In this document: piece by piece, positions 1 through 11,998 of the stretch
Layout of the letters: each line of letters begins with the position of its first letter
Numbering within the stretch: position 1 is the first letter of the stretch
DNA from: Tribonema minus
Lineage: Eukaryota; Sar; Xanthophyceae; Tribonematales; Tribonemataceae
Direction of reading: 5' to 3'
Length of the DNA: 64,000 nucleotides
Assembly: GCA_017506865.1 (NCBI GenBank)
Contig: JAFCMP010000553.1
Coordinates: 372,001 to 436,000 of the forward strand
Translations under genes and position numbers: made by a program
Notes under the pieces: generated by a model
Told to the model about the DNA's origin: nothing
The model's input: the letters and a program-made list of their open reading frames with translations, nothing else
Database searches by the model: none

Positions 1-110
1 CACGCCCGACACAAGTAACGTCACACCTCACTCACAACAAGTAATCACTTCAAATGCGACACGAACTACCACGCGACTAACAGTACACACGCACCGCCGC
101 CGCGACGCAG

Positions 111-945
111 GTCAAGATGGTCATGGCGACCAACAGGCCCGACATTCTGGACCCCGCGCTGCTGCGGCCCGGACGCCTGGACCGCAAGATTGAGATCCCT
201 CTGCCCAATGAGACGTCACGACTGGACATCTTGAAGATCCACGCGGCGCCCATCACCAAGCGCGGCGACATTGACTACGAGAGCATCGTCAAGCTCGCGG
301 ACGAGTTCAACGGCGCGGATCTGCGCAACGTGAGTGTTGCGTCTCTTCTGAGGCCTTGAGCTGCACGTTTGAAGCTCCGGCCACGTGGCAGTGTAGGTTG
401 CAGGAGCTCTTGGAACTATAACGACAGTTTGAGGCTGGGATGTGAGGCATTGCGATGATTCATCTAGTGCATTTGAACTTGCTGACCAATCAGAGACCCC
501 AAGCATGTGAATTGCCTAATAAGAGTGTCAGGACCACGCCGACAGTCCAACGGGTTGCATCTCTGCGACTCGAGTTTGCCTGCAGGTACACAAGAGGTCC
601 ACGTGCTGTTCACAGTAAGCCGGCTCATGTACATACAGAGTACATGGCACTCTTGCTGACGAACACTCGCACCGCAGCGAAAGCCCTCCTTCAGCAGAGT
701 CCTCTACAATGTCTACATACCCATTACCAGTGGCGTCAAGGAGCATCCTCGCCCCCTGATCTCACCCGCCCCCCATGTGCACTGCGACCCCCTTACCCCC
801 CCCGCGTCAGGTCTGCACTGAGGCAGGTCTCTTTGCCATTCGGGCCGAACGCGACTACGTCCTGGAGGAGGACTTCATGAAGGCAGTGCGCAAGATGCTC
901 GACAACAAGAAGCTCGAGTCCAAGCTCGACTACTCCAAGGTCTAA
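111..945 (+). CDS. PSMC6: 26S proteasome regulatory ATPase subunit RPT4 (3' part)
   Basis: This is the C-terminal part of an AAA+ ATPase of the proteasome 19S base, which unfolds ubiquitylated substrates and feeds them into the 20S core. Two exons are visible, 111-329 and 811-945, joined by a GT-AG intron (donor GTGAGT at 330, acceptor CAG at 808-810). The first holds the MATNRPD and [10 protein letters not shown] segments, the sensor-1 and arginine-finger region, and then the AAA lid ([10 protein letters not shown]). The second reads [17 protein letters not shown] and ends in [11 protein letters not shown]. This tail is diagnostic for RPT4 among the six RPT paralogues. The reading frame is kept across the junction (219 + 135 nt). 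The N-terminal coiled coil, OB fold and Walker motifs lie upstream of the window, so the gene is partial only because of the window edge. Confidence 0.95.
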
Positions 946-2307
946 GCCGCAGGCGCCGCACGCGCATCCCGCATGAGCTCTCCCGACTGCCTCTCGAGAC
1001 GCCGTGGCTTCAATGCCTTCTGGCCATCAGTGCGCTCGGCGGCACGCATGTGCAGTCGCGTGTCGAGGGCGTCAACTGCACCGCAAGCTCAAGTTCTGCA
1101 GACCGCTTCGCCACGCGCGCAAATATTTGAGCATCTGGCTGCCCGGGCTTGCGCGCCACAAGGAGGGGGGTAGGTTGATGTTGGCGTGCTGGCAGTGGAG
1201 GCAGCGCTCAGCTCTTGGTGCGCTTCATAGTACAGGCTGCATGTGCAGATGGGGTTGGGGACTCCAGGGGTTATGCACCCTCGCAATGAAAACAAAACAA
1301 GCTAAGATCGCGTGGAGTCTGCATGTGCGTTGTGGGTGTGAAATGCGTGTTACCCTGAAGCTTGCAAAGCTTGCATCTGCTGCCACGCGTGGCTGGGCCC
1401 TGCGCTGTGCATACGAGTGACGTGGTCTCATCCTGACGTTCCATTACATGCAAGCAAGGAATGGAGCGACTTCAACAGTAGACTATCGTCAATAGTGCGT
1501 GTTTATTTGCGATGGCACCCCATTCATACTGCAAATATTCCATACCGCGATCACGCGTGATGGCACATGCCGTGTTCGTGCTGTGACCAGGCACTCTGCT
1601 GGCAAAGCACACATATTGACCGTCCTAATCAGGGCTGCCTTGTGCCCCTGGAGCAAGAATGAACAAGCGCACATGCAGAGGTGTGCCATGAGAACGAACA
1701 CACCTTACATAGGCCTTCAGCGGTGACACAAACTGGTGCCGATTGCATCCAAACGAAGGATGCCTTTCCTAAAGTGCTGCAGGGTCACTCCCCCTACACT
1801 ATGTGATGTTATGACAACGATTGCACATGCTGCTGAAACTGCAGATGCTCTCATGGGATTTGACACAAGTATGTCTGATGTTCATACACCGTGTTTGAAG
1901 CCAGCACTATAAGGAAATGCCGGGCACATGACGGTGTGTGTCAATTCACGCACCATACCCTCGCAAGCACAACAAAAAGTTGCCCCACACACAGATGAGA
2001 ACCGCAAGCGTAGAGCAACCAGGAGAGGCAATGAGAAGCCCTTGAACGTGCACACAAACCAGGTCCAAAGTAACGCAGGCAGTGCAGGCGCGCAGTGTTT
2101 CGGATGTAAATTTGTGTGACCCTTTTAAGGACATCCCGGATCTGCCAGGGCGCCTAATAATACCCCAAGTGACCCCATGTACATGTGTAGCCAATGTCTA
2201 TGCCCCCTGGCCCCCCCCTCCCCCCGGGTTTGACCCCCCCGCCGCCGCACTGACAGTGGACAGCGGCGGTTGGGGGGCGCATCAAAAAACGCATTCTGAA
2301 CATCCGC
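946..2307. other. Intergenic stretch between convergent genes
   Basis: This region separates the 3' end of the RPT4 gene from the 3' end of the light-harvesting gene on the other strand, so it should hold both 3' UTRs. I see no exon with conserved content. Short ORFs here lack recognisable motifs and overlap each other on both strands. A C-rich run lies at about 2206-2240, just past the light-harvesting stop codon. Confidence 0.6.
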
Positions 2308-5300
2308 TTAGAAGAGGGTGGCCTTGCCAGTAGACTGCTCCAAGATGTTCTGGCCGAAGATCGCCGTCTGGCCGATGAGGCCGATGGACGCAAGCATGGC
2401 CAGGCGGCCGTTGTTCAGTTCCTTGGTCTGGAAGCTGTTTCAGGGGGCGCGGGGGGAGGGGGGCGGGCATTGACAGCAGAATGGTGAGCTTCGTGCAATG
2501 ACATACCTCAAAATGCGAGCTCTGTGCATGATGCACCAAGCTGTCTGCCTAAATTGCTCCAGGATGTTACAAAGATGTGGGAACTGGGTGCATGTAGCAG
2601 ATGTGTGCTGTCAATCGGTCTTGGAGACGTTGAAGGCAAAGCTAGAGCTGGTAAGTAAGCGTTGATACGCCCAGTTGATAAATTGTGAAGTGACCTTGCT
2701 TCCAACTGTTGCTGTTGCACAGTATTACATGGCACTGCAATTAATTAGCGTAGGTATCATAATCATGACCATTTCATGTACATCACAGCATCAGGAGGCT
2801 CAGCCATGCTGGTGATGCCAGCCCAGAGTACGAATCTAACATGATGGAACTAAACCCGAAGGGCAGCTTAGGGTACGAAACTGAATTGCTGATGAAGTCC
2901 GAGCTGAGTGGCCTACGGTAGCCGCCGATGCATTGTGATCATCATCATCATTATCAGCAGCCAAGGAAAACGACGAACTTGATGCAACCTGTCAGATAAG
3001 ACTACGGCTCTACTGTGTCACAGAGGCTGCGTGAGATCCGTCAGGTTGGCACTGCCATTGCAAGCACGCTGAGCTCTAACCCTAACCCTAGACACGCTTG
3101 CAGGATGCGCAGCATTCCGCTTCCACATGTGCCGACTGCTGAAAAGCAAGGACGTGCATGAGACTGTTCTTGAACTGCCCGATTGGTTGGTCGCTCGTGA
3201 ATCAAGAGTGTACACTAATTGCCATCATGCAACGCCAAAGTCACTCCAAACCCTAGAAAAGTTCCCCCTAACCCTACATGAGCCTGCCCTCCGAACCATT
3301 GCCCAGCCGACACTTTAAAATAGTGATCACAAGACTGCTGCACCGATAGTGCGTTGCGTCTCAAGCAGATGTGAGTGGCATTTGTAAGTGAGCAGTGACG
3401 AAACCCCTTCGAAATCACTGCTTGGAATGCGTCTCGTCCCCGCTGCAGCAGCACCGCTCCCTGACAAGATTTCTGCATCTTGCGCTTGCACATACATGCA
3501 TCCTCCAGACTCAGCGATTAACTGCTGTGCCATGATGCAGCTGCAGCCTGTTCTTACAAACTTGCGCTGGATCAGTCAGCCTACAGAAGCACTCAACACG
3601 CCCTGTACATGACCAGTACATATGCAGTACAGCGATGTTGGCCCTGGTCCACAAGGTTTCACCAGAGTCTATGGGGTGTAGACTATGCGCCCACAGAGAC
3701 CATGCACGCATAAGTGCGCGGCAGCTTGAGTACGCAAGGCGCACAGTCAGCACGCAGCTGCAGTACACAAAGAGTACACTGCCATGCCAACGGGCCAGCT
3801 GGAGTACACCTAGAGTACACTAACCTGCAAGGAAAGCTGCACGAGTATGCAAGAAGCACAGTACACAAAAAGTACAGTGGTCCAGCTGGAGTACACCCAG
3901 AGTACACTGACCTCTTCCACTGGTCATCCCCCTCGTCCATGAGGTCGCCCGAGCCGATGTAGTCGCCCGCCTGGAACCCCGGCCTCTCGCGGATCTTGGC
4001 CTGCACAAACTCGATAACGCCGCAGAACGCAAAGATCTGCGCCCAGCCCCAGAATGGTACCTGCCCCGCGGCCGCGAGGGGGTTGGTCCCTGCGTTGGGG
4101 AATACCGGGAGGTGGCACCCCGCCTCCGTGAACGCCCATCCGAGGACTGCCAGCATCGCCGTGCGGCCGTGCCTCAGCTGGAGAGATGGGGGTGCGGAGA
4201 GAGGAGGGGGATGCGTCAGCAGCGGCGTTGGCATGGTGTGGTGAGTCTTGGCTTCACCACTGAGCTAGAGGGCTTGTTTTTGTGTACACTTGGCAGAGAA
4301 GCCGTGGCCCCTTTTGGGTGCCAGATTACGTGCGGCCGTGCCGCAGCTGGCGAGGTGGGGCGCAGCGCAGAGGGGTGCTCAGATGGCTTGGCTTGTGTGA
4401 GAGAGACGTGTCAAGTGCTGTCTATGGTGCACCGTGTATGCAGGGACTGCAATCGAAGGGCTGCCAGCATTGTTGTACAGTGTAGTGACCAGCTGTGTGC
4501 ACGGGAGCGACAGCGGTGCGCACCCGCGAGCAGTAGCGACAGAGACGTCCGCCAAGGGCAGCCTGGCTGGGGCTGGTGCTCAGCTTAAGGGAGCCTATAC
4601 GAGTCCTCAAATCGAATGCTTATTGGCTGCTGCTGGAAAAATCATTGCGTCGGTGCAGAGAGGTCAACCCGATGAGAACCGGCGCACGCAGTCAGTCCCC
4701 ACTGTGCTTGCAACATCTGCCTGCCGCTTGACCACGGTGCAGCGCTGCAGCTTGCCTTCAATTAGATGCCATGGTGACATAGATCATCAGCTGCAATACA
4801 GCAACAGCATACATGGCGTACCTCGGACTCCCTGTACTTGGTGATAGTCTCAGGGGACGCCTTGCTGGCGAAGCCCAGAGGGTCGAAGAAGCCCAGGGGC
4901 GCGCTCACGCTGCACACAGCACAAAACAAACAAGGTGGTCAATAGCTATGTCAGGTTTGTCTGCATAATGCACATTGTGTGTTGCTGCTGCGTGCTGCTG
5001 AGTAGTCCATAGTATAGCAAAGTAATTGCCATTACTCATCGCTGTAGCAAGACGGTTGCGTTGACGCGCCGCCGAATGCAGCCGCATCCAAAGAAGCACT
5101 CCCGTGCTCCTCAGACCGTTGGCCACAAGTGCGAGCCGCTCCACGAGTCCTGCTGTTGCAACGTCTTCACCTCCAACGCTGCCGCTGCTTCACTTGCCGC
5201 ACGCTGGTGCGCTCGTTGCAGCAGATCCGCGAGACGAGAAGCGTCGCACGTCAAGCTGCTCTCTCACCAGCACCCGCTAGAATACGATGACACGCCGCTA

Positions 5301-6014
5301 TACTAGCGGGGCCTCTGCTATTGGCACGTCGCAAACCAGCTATTGCTATCAAATTACGCTGCCTAATTGCTCTGCATCTGTAATCACAAAGCCGCGAAAC
5401 TCACCCTGGCATCTCCTTGACGGACATGGTGACCGCGGAGCTAGCGGCCTTGACGGCCGCGAGCCTGGTGCCCATGAAAGGCGCGGGCGCGAACGCCGCG
5501 GCGCTGCAAGCAGGCGACAGGCAATGGGAAGTGACAGGCAGTTAGATGGCCGCAGCGCATCCAATTGACTGTGGGGGAGCCGTGGCTGCACCACCAAGCA
5601 GCACCGTACGCTGGCCACAGGGGTCTATAGCGGGACGACGAGCGTGTGCAGCCCCGTCCAGGGGAGGCAACGCTAGCACTGCGCTTGCAAGACCGGCGAT
5701 ACCTCCCGGCGGCAGCTGAACTCCATCCAACGTGTACATGAGCACACAGGCCTGTTGCAGGTGTCAGCGCTGCGGTCACGGCACACACACAGCCGCACAC
5801 GCTGCTGACGCCTGAAATCTCCTCCCCAGTCCACAGCAAGGCTTTGCGTGCCATCGGCTCCGGCTCCACCAGCGCGCCCGCTGTTGCTCCCATTGCACCC
5901 CCAAGCCAAATGTTCATGCACCCAGTAAGCGGCCGCGCCTGCACAGCTGCCGCAGCTGTCACGGCCATCAACTCACCTGGCAACCATGGCGGCGAGGGCG
6001 AGAGACTTGACCAT
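2308..6014 (-). CDS. Fucoxanthin-chlorophyll a/c light-harvesting protein
   Basis: This encodes a thylakoid antenna protein of the LHC superfamily that binds chlorophyll and fucoxanthin. Five exons join in frame: 5977-6014, 5405-5503, 4822-4909, 3912-4177 and 2308-2434 (618 nt, 205 residues), all with GT-AG introns. The N-terminus MVKSLALAAMVASAAAFAP is a signal peptide followed by an ASAFAP-type motif and a short transit peptide. This is the bipartite signal used for complex red plastids. The mature part has the chlorophyll-binding helix motifs ESELRHGRTAMLA (about residue 75) and KELNNGRLAMLA (about residue 168), each with the paired Glu and Arg ligands, and a middle helix VPFWGWAQIFAFCGVIEF. 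The length is normal for the family. The start is set by the signal peptide, since no other upstream Met fits. The first two codon junctions are phase 2 and rebuild Ser and Gly codons cleanly. Confidence 0.94.
3780..3915. repeat. Duplicated donor-side segment in light-harvesting intron 4
   Basis: About 60 bp next to the exon 4 donor are present twice. One copy (CCAGCTGGAGTACACC, then AGAGTACACTGACCTCTTCC) runs up to the real donor at 3906-3911. The other lies at about 3792-3830 and ends in AGAGTACACTAACCTGC, where the donor is degraded. A second copied edge in the same gene is the exon 4 acceptor side: GTGCGGCCGTGCCTCAGCTG at 4161-4180 is echoed by GTGCGGCCGTGCCGCAGCTG at about 4331-4350. Confidence 0.8.
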
Positions 6015-7480
6015 TGTGCCTTCCTGCTGGTGGATGGTCAAAGTCACTTACTCTAGCAGCACGTCCACCTCGCAGATCAAAAAATCCAAAGCTTCAAGAA
6101 AATCTATGTGCTACCTACATACCATCCTGCCTCTGAGGGCTAGTCACCGCTTGAAGTGTGGCATGCACTGTTCGGGCCTCTAAAGCTCTGTCAGATGCAT
6201 ATTTGTACTTTTATTAATTTCGCTTCGCAAGGGGCGCCAAAAGCCCTCTCTTTGGATGTGCACTTAATGCAACATTCCTTCTCCGAAGAGAGACTATAAC
6301 GCAAACAGGCTTCCCCCTCTTCACACTACCACCAACACCCCACAACCAAACCCTAGTTAGGGTTGCCCAGCCGTGAGGCACACTTGTCCCGTCTTGAAAA
6401 AGATTTATGCAGGCCTGGGTCGCCTATTTGTACTCATGGATACTCTGATCCTCAACTGAAATCATATATGCAACTCAAGGCTACTCAATGACTACTGATG
6501 CGAAGGGTTGTGCATGCCATCATGCGTGGGAGCTCTCAGCCGGTCGCACAAAGTCACCTTGCAACATTTGGTTAAATCGCATTCTGGCGTTGCCATTTTT
6601 GTAGTGGAATGCAGCAATGTCATCTGCGGACCTGCCTTTGAAGCGCATCGCACAATGGTGCGTGTGAACTTTAATCGAACTGTATGTGAACTTCAACCGC
6701 ACACGAGGGGCAATGACCAGCATCCCCATTCCTTGATGCGACCTGCAGGCAGCAACCGCCGTATCAGAGGGCACTTGTGGTGATGAAGCTTTACAGCTCG
6801 GTGCGCCATTGATGTCAAGACAGCCATATGTAGGCCTGTCGCACTTCTGAGCATTATTAGACCACGCCTGAAAGGCACGTACTGGTCGCATAACATCCTG
6901 ATGAAAATGATTCAAAGATCGTAGAGCTCTAGGTGACAAGGAGCGGTTAGGCGCAAGTGCTTTCCACTAATAACCGTGGTCGCCGCTGCTGCAGTCATTG
7001 GCCACAAGTCAAACAGTACCATCATATCCACAGTAGTCGCAAAGACTTCTGTGTGCAAGCTTTTAGCGTTCGAGGCATGGGTGTTCAGTATGAAAAGGTC
7101 TCACGTGTTCAGTAGACTAGCTCCAGTTGGTGGCCCAATCTTGTCGGGAGTGCGTGTCCTGTGCCGCAGCTGCATTGGCCACTTCATCTCGGGCATGCTT
7201 CCGGTGTAACACATGCAGAACTGCTGGTCTTGTATAGTTCATACAGGCTTCTGCAGAAGTGCACAGCCAACTTCGACACAGAAAAGTCCTGCTCGCCTCA
7301 GCCTCCTGATTGCTGAAGTTCACATCGTAGGTACACTACAAAAGAACGTGCCAAACTGGCAGGTTTTTTGCAGCCGGAGCATGACATCGCCATATCAAAA
7401 TTGAAGACAAATGCACTAAGTAGGCAACAACGAAACGCATTGAGCACCAGCAGACCCCGTCAAAGCTTTGACTTCAACGC
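6015..7480. other. Region between light-harvesting and methyltransferase genes
   Basis: This holds the promoter and 5' UTR of the light-harvesting gene on the left and the 3' UTR of the methyltransferase gene on the right. At 6203-6246 lies one copy of a dispersed short repeat (TTGTACTTTTATTAATTTCG...GGGGCGCC). A CCCTAGTTAGGG inverted pair is at 6351-6362. Short ORFs at 6508-6939 lie on both strands and have no recognisable content. No further gene is supported. Confidence 0.55.
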
Positions 7481-10400
7481 TCAACGCTCTGTGCGGCGCC
7501 ACACGGTGGCGTCGCTAACACCCCACTGAAACTTGCGTGCGTGCTCCCTAATCAAAAACCCCTCGTGGCGGCGGCTCTCCAGCTTGAACGCCCCCCCCCC
7601 CTCCATAATCTCCTTCAGGGCTTCAAAGCTGCCGCCGCCGCCGCTGCCGCCGCCGCCACCGCTGCCGCTGCCGCCGCCGCCGCCGCTACATCTGCTGGCG
7701 TCGCACAGCCACTCGCTGCGCGGCGTGTACTCTTGGAGCCAGCTGTACGGCGAGACGATGACGGCGGCGCCGCCGGGTCGGACGAGGCGCGGCAGCGCTC
7801 CGAGAAACGCGCGCGGCGCGGGCAGGCGGCACAGCAGGTTGCTCGCCAGGACGGCGTCGAACTGCGCGCGCGGGTAGGTAGGTAGGTAGGTATGGTGAGT
7901 GGGGGTAGGGGTATGTGCCGGAGGGTGCTAGAGGGGGGAGGGGAATAGGGGGGCGTGCAAGGGGCGTTGGGGAGTGGCTGTCTGTTGAAGTTTGGGTCTG
8001 TTTACACAATGATAGTAAGCTTGTGTATGTCGCCGAGGGGTATGTATGGGTGCCTTGACTCTCGCTGCCTGGAATCTGACTGCGTCGCCGGCTTGGGGTT
8101 TGTGCCATTCGCCAACATGGTATACGATGACAACTTGCAACTACGGCCATGGCCGTTGAGTGCACTGTTTATTGCGTGATGGCCATATTCAGCATCTGAC
8201 TTCACCCTCTGACACCTTGTTCTCACATTGAATTGCTTTGAACTCACATGCCTGAGATATGGTCTAGACATGTCAGATGCACGACGTCTGACTCCCACCT
8301 TTTGAAGTGGCCAATGCCGGCACCGCACTTGCACCTGCTACTAGAGTGTACTTGAAGAGTAAAACAATTGAAGAACTTGAACACTGTTGTCAGCTGCAAG
8401 CATGGCGGACTCCTGAAAATCAAAGAGTGGTAATTATGCACGGATGGCGTACCGCCCTGTGGGAGACTCAGCACATGTCACAAAACACCGCAACCCCCGA
8501 CTAGAAAGGCGTACGCATGTATGTATGTTACTCGTACCTGTCCCAGGGCGGCGATGTTGAGGTTACAGGCGTCGCCGCGCTCGAACTTCACGCGTGTGAC
8601 GTCCACGCCCTGCGGCGCCTTGGCCACCGCATCGCGGAAGACGTCTCCTTCGACGAGGCTCTTGTATGGGGCTTCGCCGCGCGTTCGCATCGCCTCCGCT
8701 GCGTCGACGAACGCCTGGCTGAAGTCTATGCCGACGACCTGCGCAACCTCAAGAGCATGTGTTGAGCTTGAGCTGTACAGTGTTGAACTTGAACTTGTCT
8801 ACGCCGACGACCTGTGCAGCCTCAAGAGCCTGTGTTGAACTTGAACTTTCTACGCCGACGACCTGCGCAACTTAAAGAACATCATGTGTTGACGTTGAAC
8901 TCTCTACGCCGATGGCCTGCGTAACCTCAAGAGGTTGAAGTTGGTGACGCTACGGGTACCGGCCTGATGAGCCATGTGGAAGCTCCCCGCATACATGTGA
9001 TAAGGAGCTCCGCCTGGGACAGTACATGTTCCAGGTCATGCCTGAGCAACGGTAGCCGCGAGTTCATCCTGCTTACCTATGTACATACACTTCGATCGGT
9101 GTATGGCTCATCATAATCGATATTCACAAGTATAGAGCATCATATGACCAAGCCACATGGCCATGTTGGCAGTACGCGTGCATGCAACTGTGGAGCAGCT
9201 CGGGAAAGGTGGTCACTGAGGCAGAGATACTCAGTACATGAGGGGAGCCTTGCGTGCATTGCCGGCCCAGCCATACTGTGACCTTAGCGCAGACGCTCAG
9301 CACCAGCTCCAGTGACAACGAACAAGAATTATCTGGTGTACTAATAACCGGCCTTGAGAAATGAGATGTCTCATGTGCATTTTAACGTAGCTGCTGATGT
9401 GAGATTGCTGGCGGCTTTCAGTTCGGCCGAGTGCCATGATTGCTACGCGCCCACACCTGGCCTCCGCATGAAGCAGCCTAGACATTCTGCGTTCCTTGAT
9501 GCCTGGTGGACTTGCTGTGACCATCCGCCGCACTTGCAATGACCATATGCAGCAATTGCAACCTCGGCTTGATGAAATTGTATAGAACGCAGTGCTAGGT
9601 TTAGTTGGTGGCACGGACAGACGCAGCGGTGCATCAGAACAGCCGCTGCTGTAAGGTCTCGCCCTCAATAGCATCACAGTATATTAGCACAAGAAGCGAT
9701 TACTCATGCAATTCATTTATCATTTCATACCTTACTACTTAGCATGAAAACTTCAAGTATGTACCTCATCAAAGCCGTGTGCCAGCTCCAGCGTAGCCCC
9801 CCCAACAGCACAGCCAACGTCCAGCGCTCTCAACCCGCCGCTGCCACCGCTGCCGCTGCCCCGGCCATGCGCTGCAACCGCTTCGATGCATAGCCGCGCG
9901 CATCTGGTTGGAAAGTTTATGGCATCTGGAGGTCCTGCTGCCCCTCGTGGCATTACGTCCTCGGCGCTGCGTGCATTACAAAGGGGATTGCACGTGTACA
10001 AGACATGAGGAATTAATGGCTGCGGGTGCAGAGGGGGAGATGCACATGACAGCTTTTGTTTGAAGTTGCCATGCTGCAGGTGCTGTGTGCGGCACAGAAC
10101 GTCAACTTCCAATGAAGCAACAAAGCTGTGAAAACTTGGAAGTTATTCATGTGATTGTGACTGAGTGCCTGCCAGAACTGTACATGTACAGCAATGTGTC
10201 AGAAAATAGGGTCAAAGAGTCAAACTCATGGATGATCGAATCCGCGCATGCGCAGCTCATGTGTGCAAGTGTTGCTGAGGCAGAATGATCGCACCCGGCG
10301 AGAAGGATTTCATGTTACCAGCCGGAGCAGATCCGAGTCAGTCCGCAAAGTTCTGTACATCAAAGCCACTGCAATTCATGACGCGTACATATGCAACGTA

Positions 10401-10583
10401 CCTGCCAAAGTGAAACTGCAGGTACTCGTCCACTGCTCTTGAACTCTCATACACCGCACTGCCACTGGCAGTTGTGCTCCTGACCGTGGACATGGTTGCT
10501 GCTAAGGTCCTTGCAGCAGATGGTCCGCACAACAACGATGTCCTGTATCGTGCGGCTGCTCGCCCTACACCAGCCACAGTCAT
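7481..10583 (-). CDS. ovoM: 4-mercaptohistidine N1-methyltransferase-like (ovothiol pathway)
   Basis: This is an S-adenosylmethionine-dependent methyltransferase of the family that methylates 4-mercaptohistidine to ovothiol A, often fused to OvoA as its C-terminal domain. Four exons join in frame: 10402-10583, 9765-9966, 8538-8738 and 7481-7861 (966 nt, 321 residues). Family blocks seen in order are YESSRAVDEYLQFHFGSAED, NFPTRCARLCIEA, the SAM-binding LRALDVGCAVGG, FDEVVGIDFSQAF, FDAVLASNLLCRL, SPYSWLQEYTP, and the C-terminal FLIREHARKFQWGVSDATVWRR. A Gly/Ser-rich insert (about 20 residues, encoded by the GC-triplet run at 7630-7684) replaces a short loop after SEWL. The first 30 residues are Arg/Ala-rich and may be an organelle presequence; Met31 is an alternative start. 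No OvoA sulfoxide synthase lies nearby. The family call rests on remembered motifs. Confidence 0.85.
8725..8945. repeat. Four tandem copies of an exon edge in the methyltransferase intron
   Basis: The acceptor side of exon 3 (read on + as TATGCCGACGACCTGCGCAA) recurs three more times in the intron: CTACGCCGACGACCTGTGCA at about 8799, CTACGCCGACGACCTGCGCA at about 8849, and CTACGCCGATGGCCTGCGTA at about 8905. TTGAACTTGAAC-type spacers separate the copies. Only the copy at 8725-8760 joins the coding frame. Confidence 0.9.
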
Positions 10584-11964
10584 GTGAGCAGATGTACATC
10601 ATGTTCACTCTCAGCCCCTCCCTTGAAGTTTGTGGCGTTCCATCAGATGTAACGGAATTTCAGCGATTAGAATGATTCCTTGTTCTCGTTGAGAGATGAG
10701 ACTCAAGGAGAGATGGTCTCTGCAGCTGCGTTGTGCCGTGATCTGTCATCATATTTCGCACACGAAAGCAAGTCATAGAGAGTTTGGACAGATAGCAGTG
10801 CGCTGATGGTGTCTCAGATGGCCTCCTTCTAACCGGAGCAAACTAGGTTGCGGCCGAGGAAGCAAGCCACGATGGCGATCAGCGAACTGCCACCCGAAAT
10901 CACGCTGCATATGCACGCTGGAGTGGAAGCTACAGAGCGGTGAGATGCTTTGACTGAGCAAAGTCCACGACTGATTCCTGTGGCACCTGCACTCATGGCG
11001 ACAACACCTTCTGATGAAAGCAGCATGAACGTGCGTAGCTGAAGGCTTGCTTCTGATCAAACATCTGTGTATGTTCATGTGACAAAACGGATGCTGCTGT
11101 TCTCGATGTGATCGTAACCGCCTGCATTTGTCCATACTTGCACTACCTTGCACTTCTCGCACCTCGCAACAAGTACCTTTTACCTGATCCAGTTTGGTCT
11201 CTGAGTGCAAATGCTGCACCTCAACGAGGCACCGTCTACGGTCTCCTGAAATGACATCGAACAGCATAACCGGAAAAAGAATCAATACTGTGAAGACTAC
11301 CAGTGTGTGCAGCACGTTGCAGATCGGCCGCTGCGCTTCAAAGCCGTTGCAGTCAACCGCTTCCGTCTGCTCGCACTTTTGGCAGAGTTCTCAAGCTGGA
11401 ACAAGCCCTTGTCAAACCTACCGCAATGCACAATGTACATGTGCCGAACGATAATCATTGCTGCCTCCAGGTCATTCAGGACACAGCTAAGTCCACCTCA
11501 GGACAGGCACCAGGAGTCGGAGCCGGGAACTGAGCTGATGTGGAAAGCGGCGGGTGTTTTTGGAGCGGAGAGCGAATCAGCAGGCACGGATGCAGTGGCC
11601 GCAGGTATGACTGCTGCGCCGCAGTGCGGTCCGACCTTCTTCAACTTCTTGCTTGGAGTTAAGCGTAGACTGTGCCAGCGGATGCAACAGCCGCACATGC
11701 GACTGCTGCATCAGAGCACCGCCGAGAAGTTCGAAGGCAAGCATAGGCTACAGTTGTCAGATGTCGATTCAAGGCAACCTCAACGCGCGCAGTTGGCACT
11801 GCTGTACGGGAAGTAATTGAAGGGAATGTCAACACTGGCACTCAGTGCTGGTGGACGGAGAGCAGTGTAGACACCACTGCACAAGCGGCAGCAATCTGTG
11901 GATTATGTAGCGGAGGAGCAGCACTCGTGCACGGGCCCTCTGGGGATGGCGGGTAGGCAGGTGA

Positions 11965-11998
<34 letters not shown>

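Noticed and set aside
10773-11315. Minus-strand ORF with hydrophobic start
   Set aside because: Only the first 20 residues look membrane-like; the rest is Cys/His/Arg-rich shadow-type sequence with no motif or splice context.
11307-11816. 169-codon + ORF as a gene
   Set aside because: No family resemblance, no splice context and composition typical of fortuitous GC-rich ORFs; mentioned only as a possibility in the regional entry.
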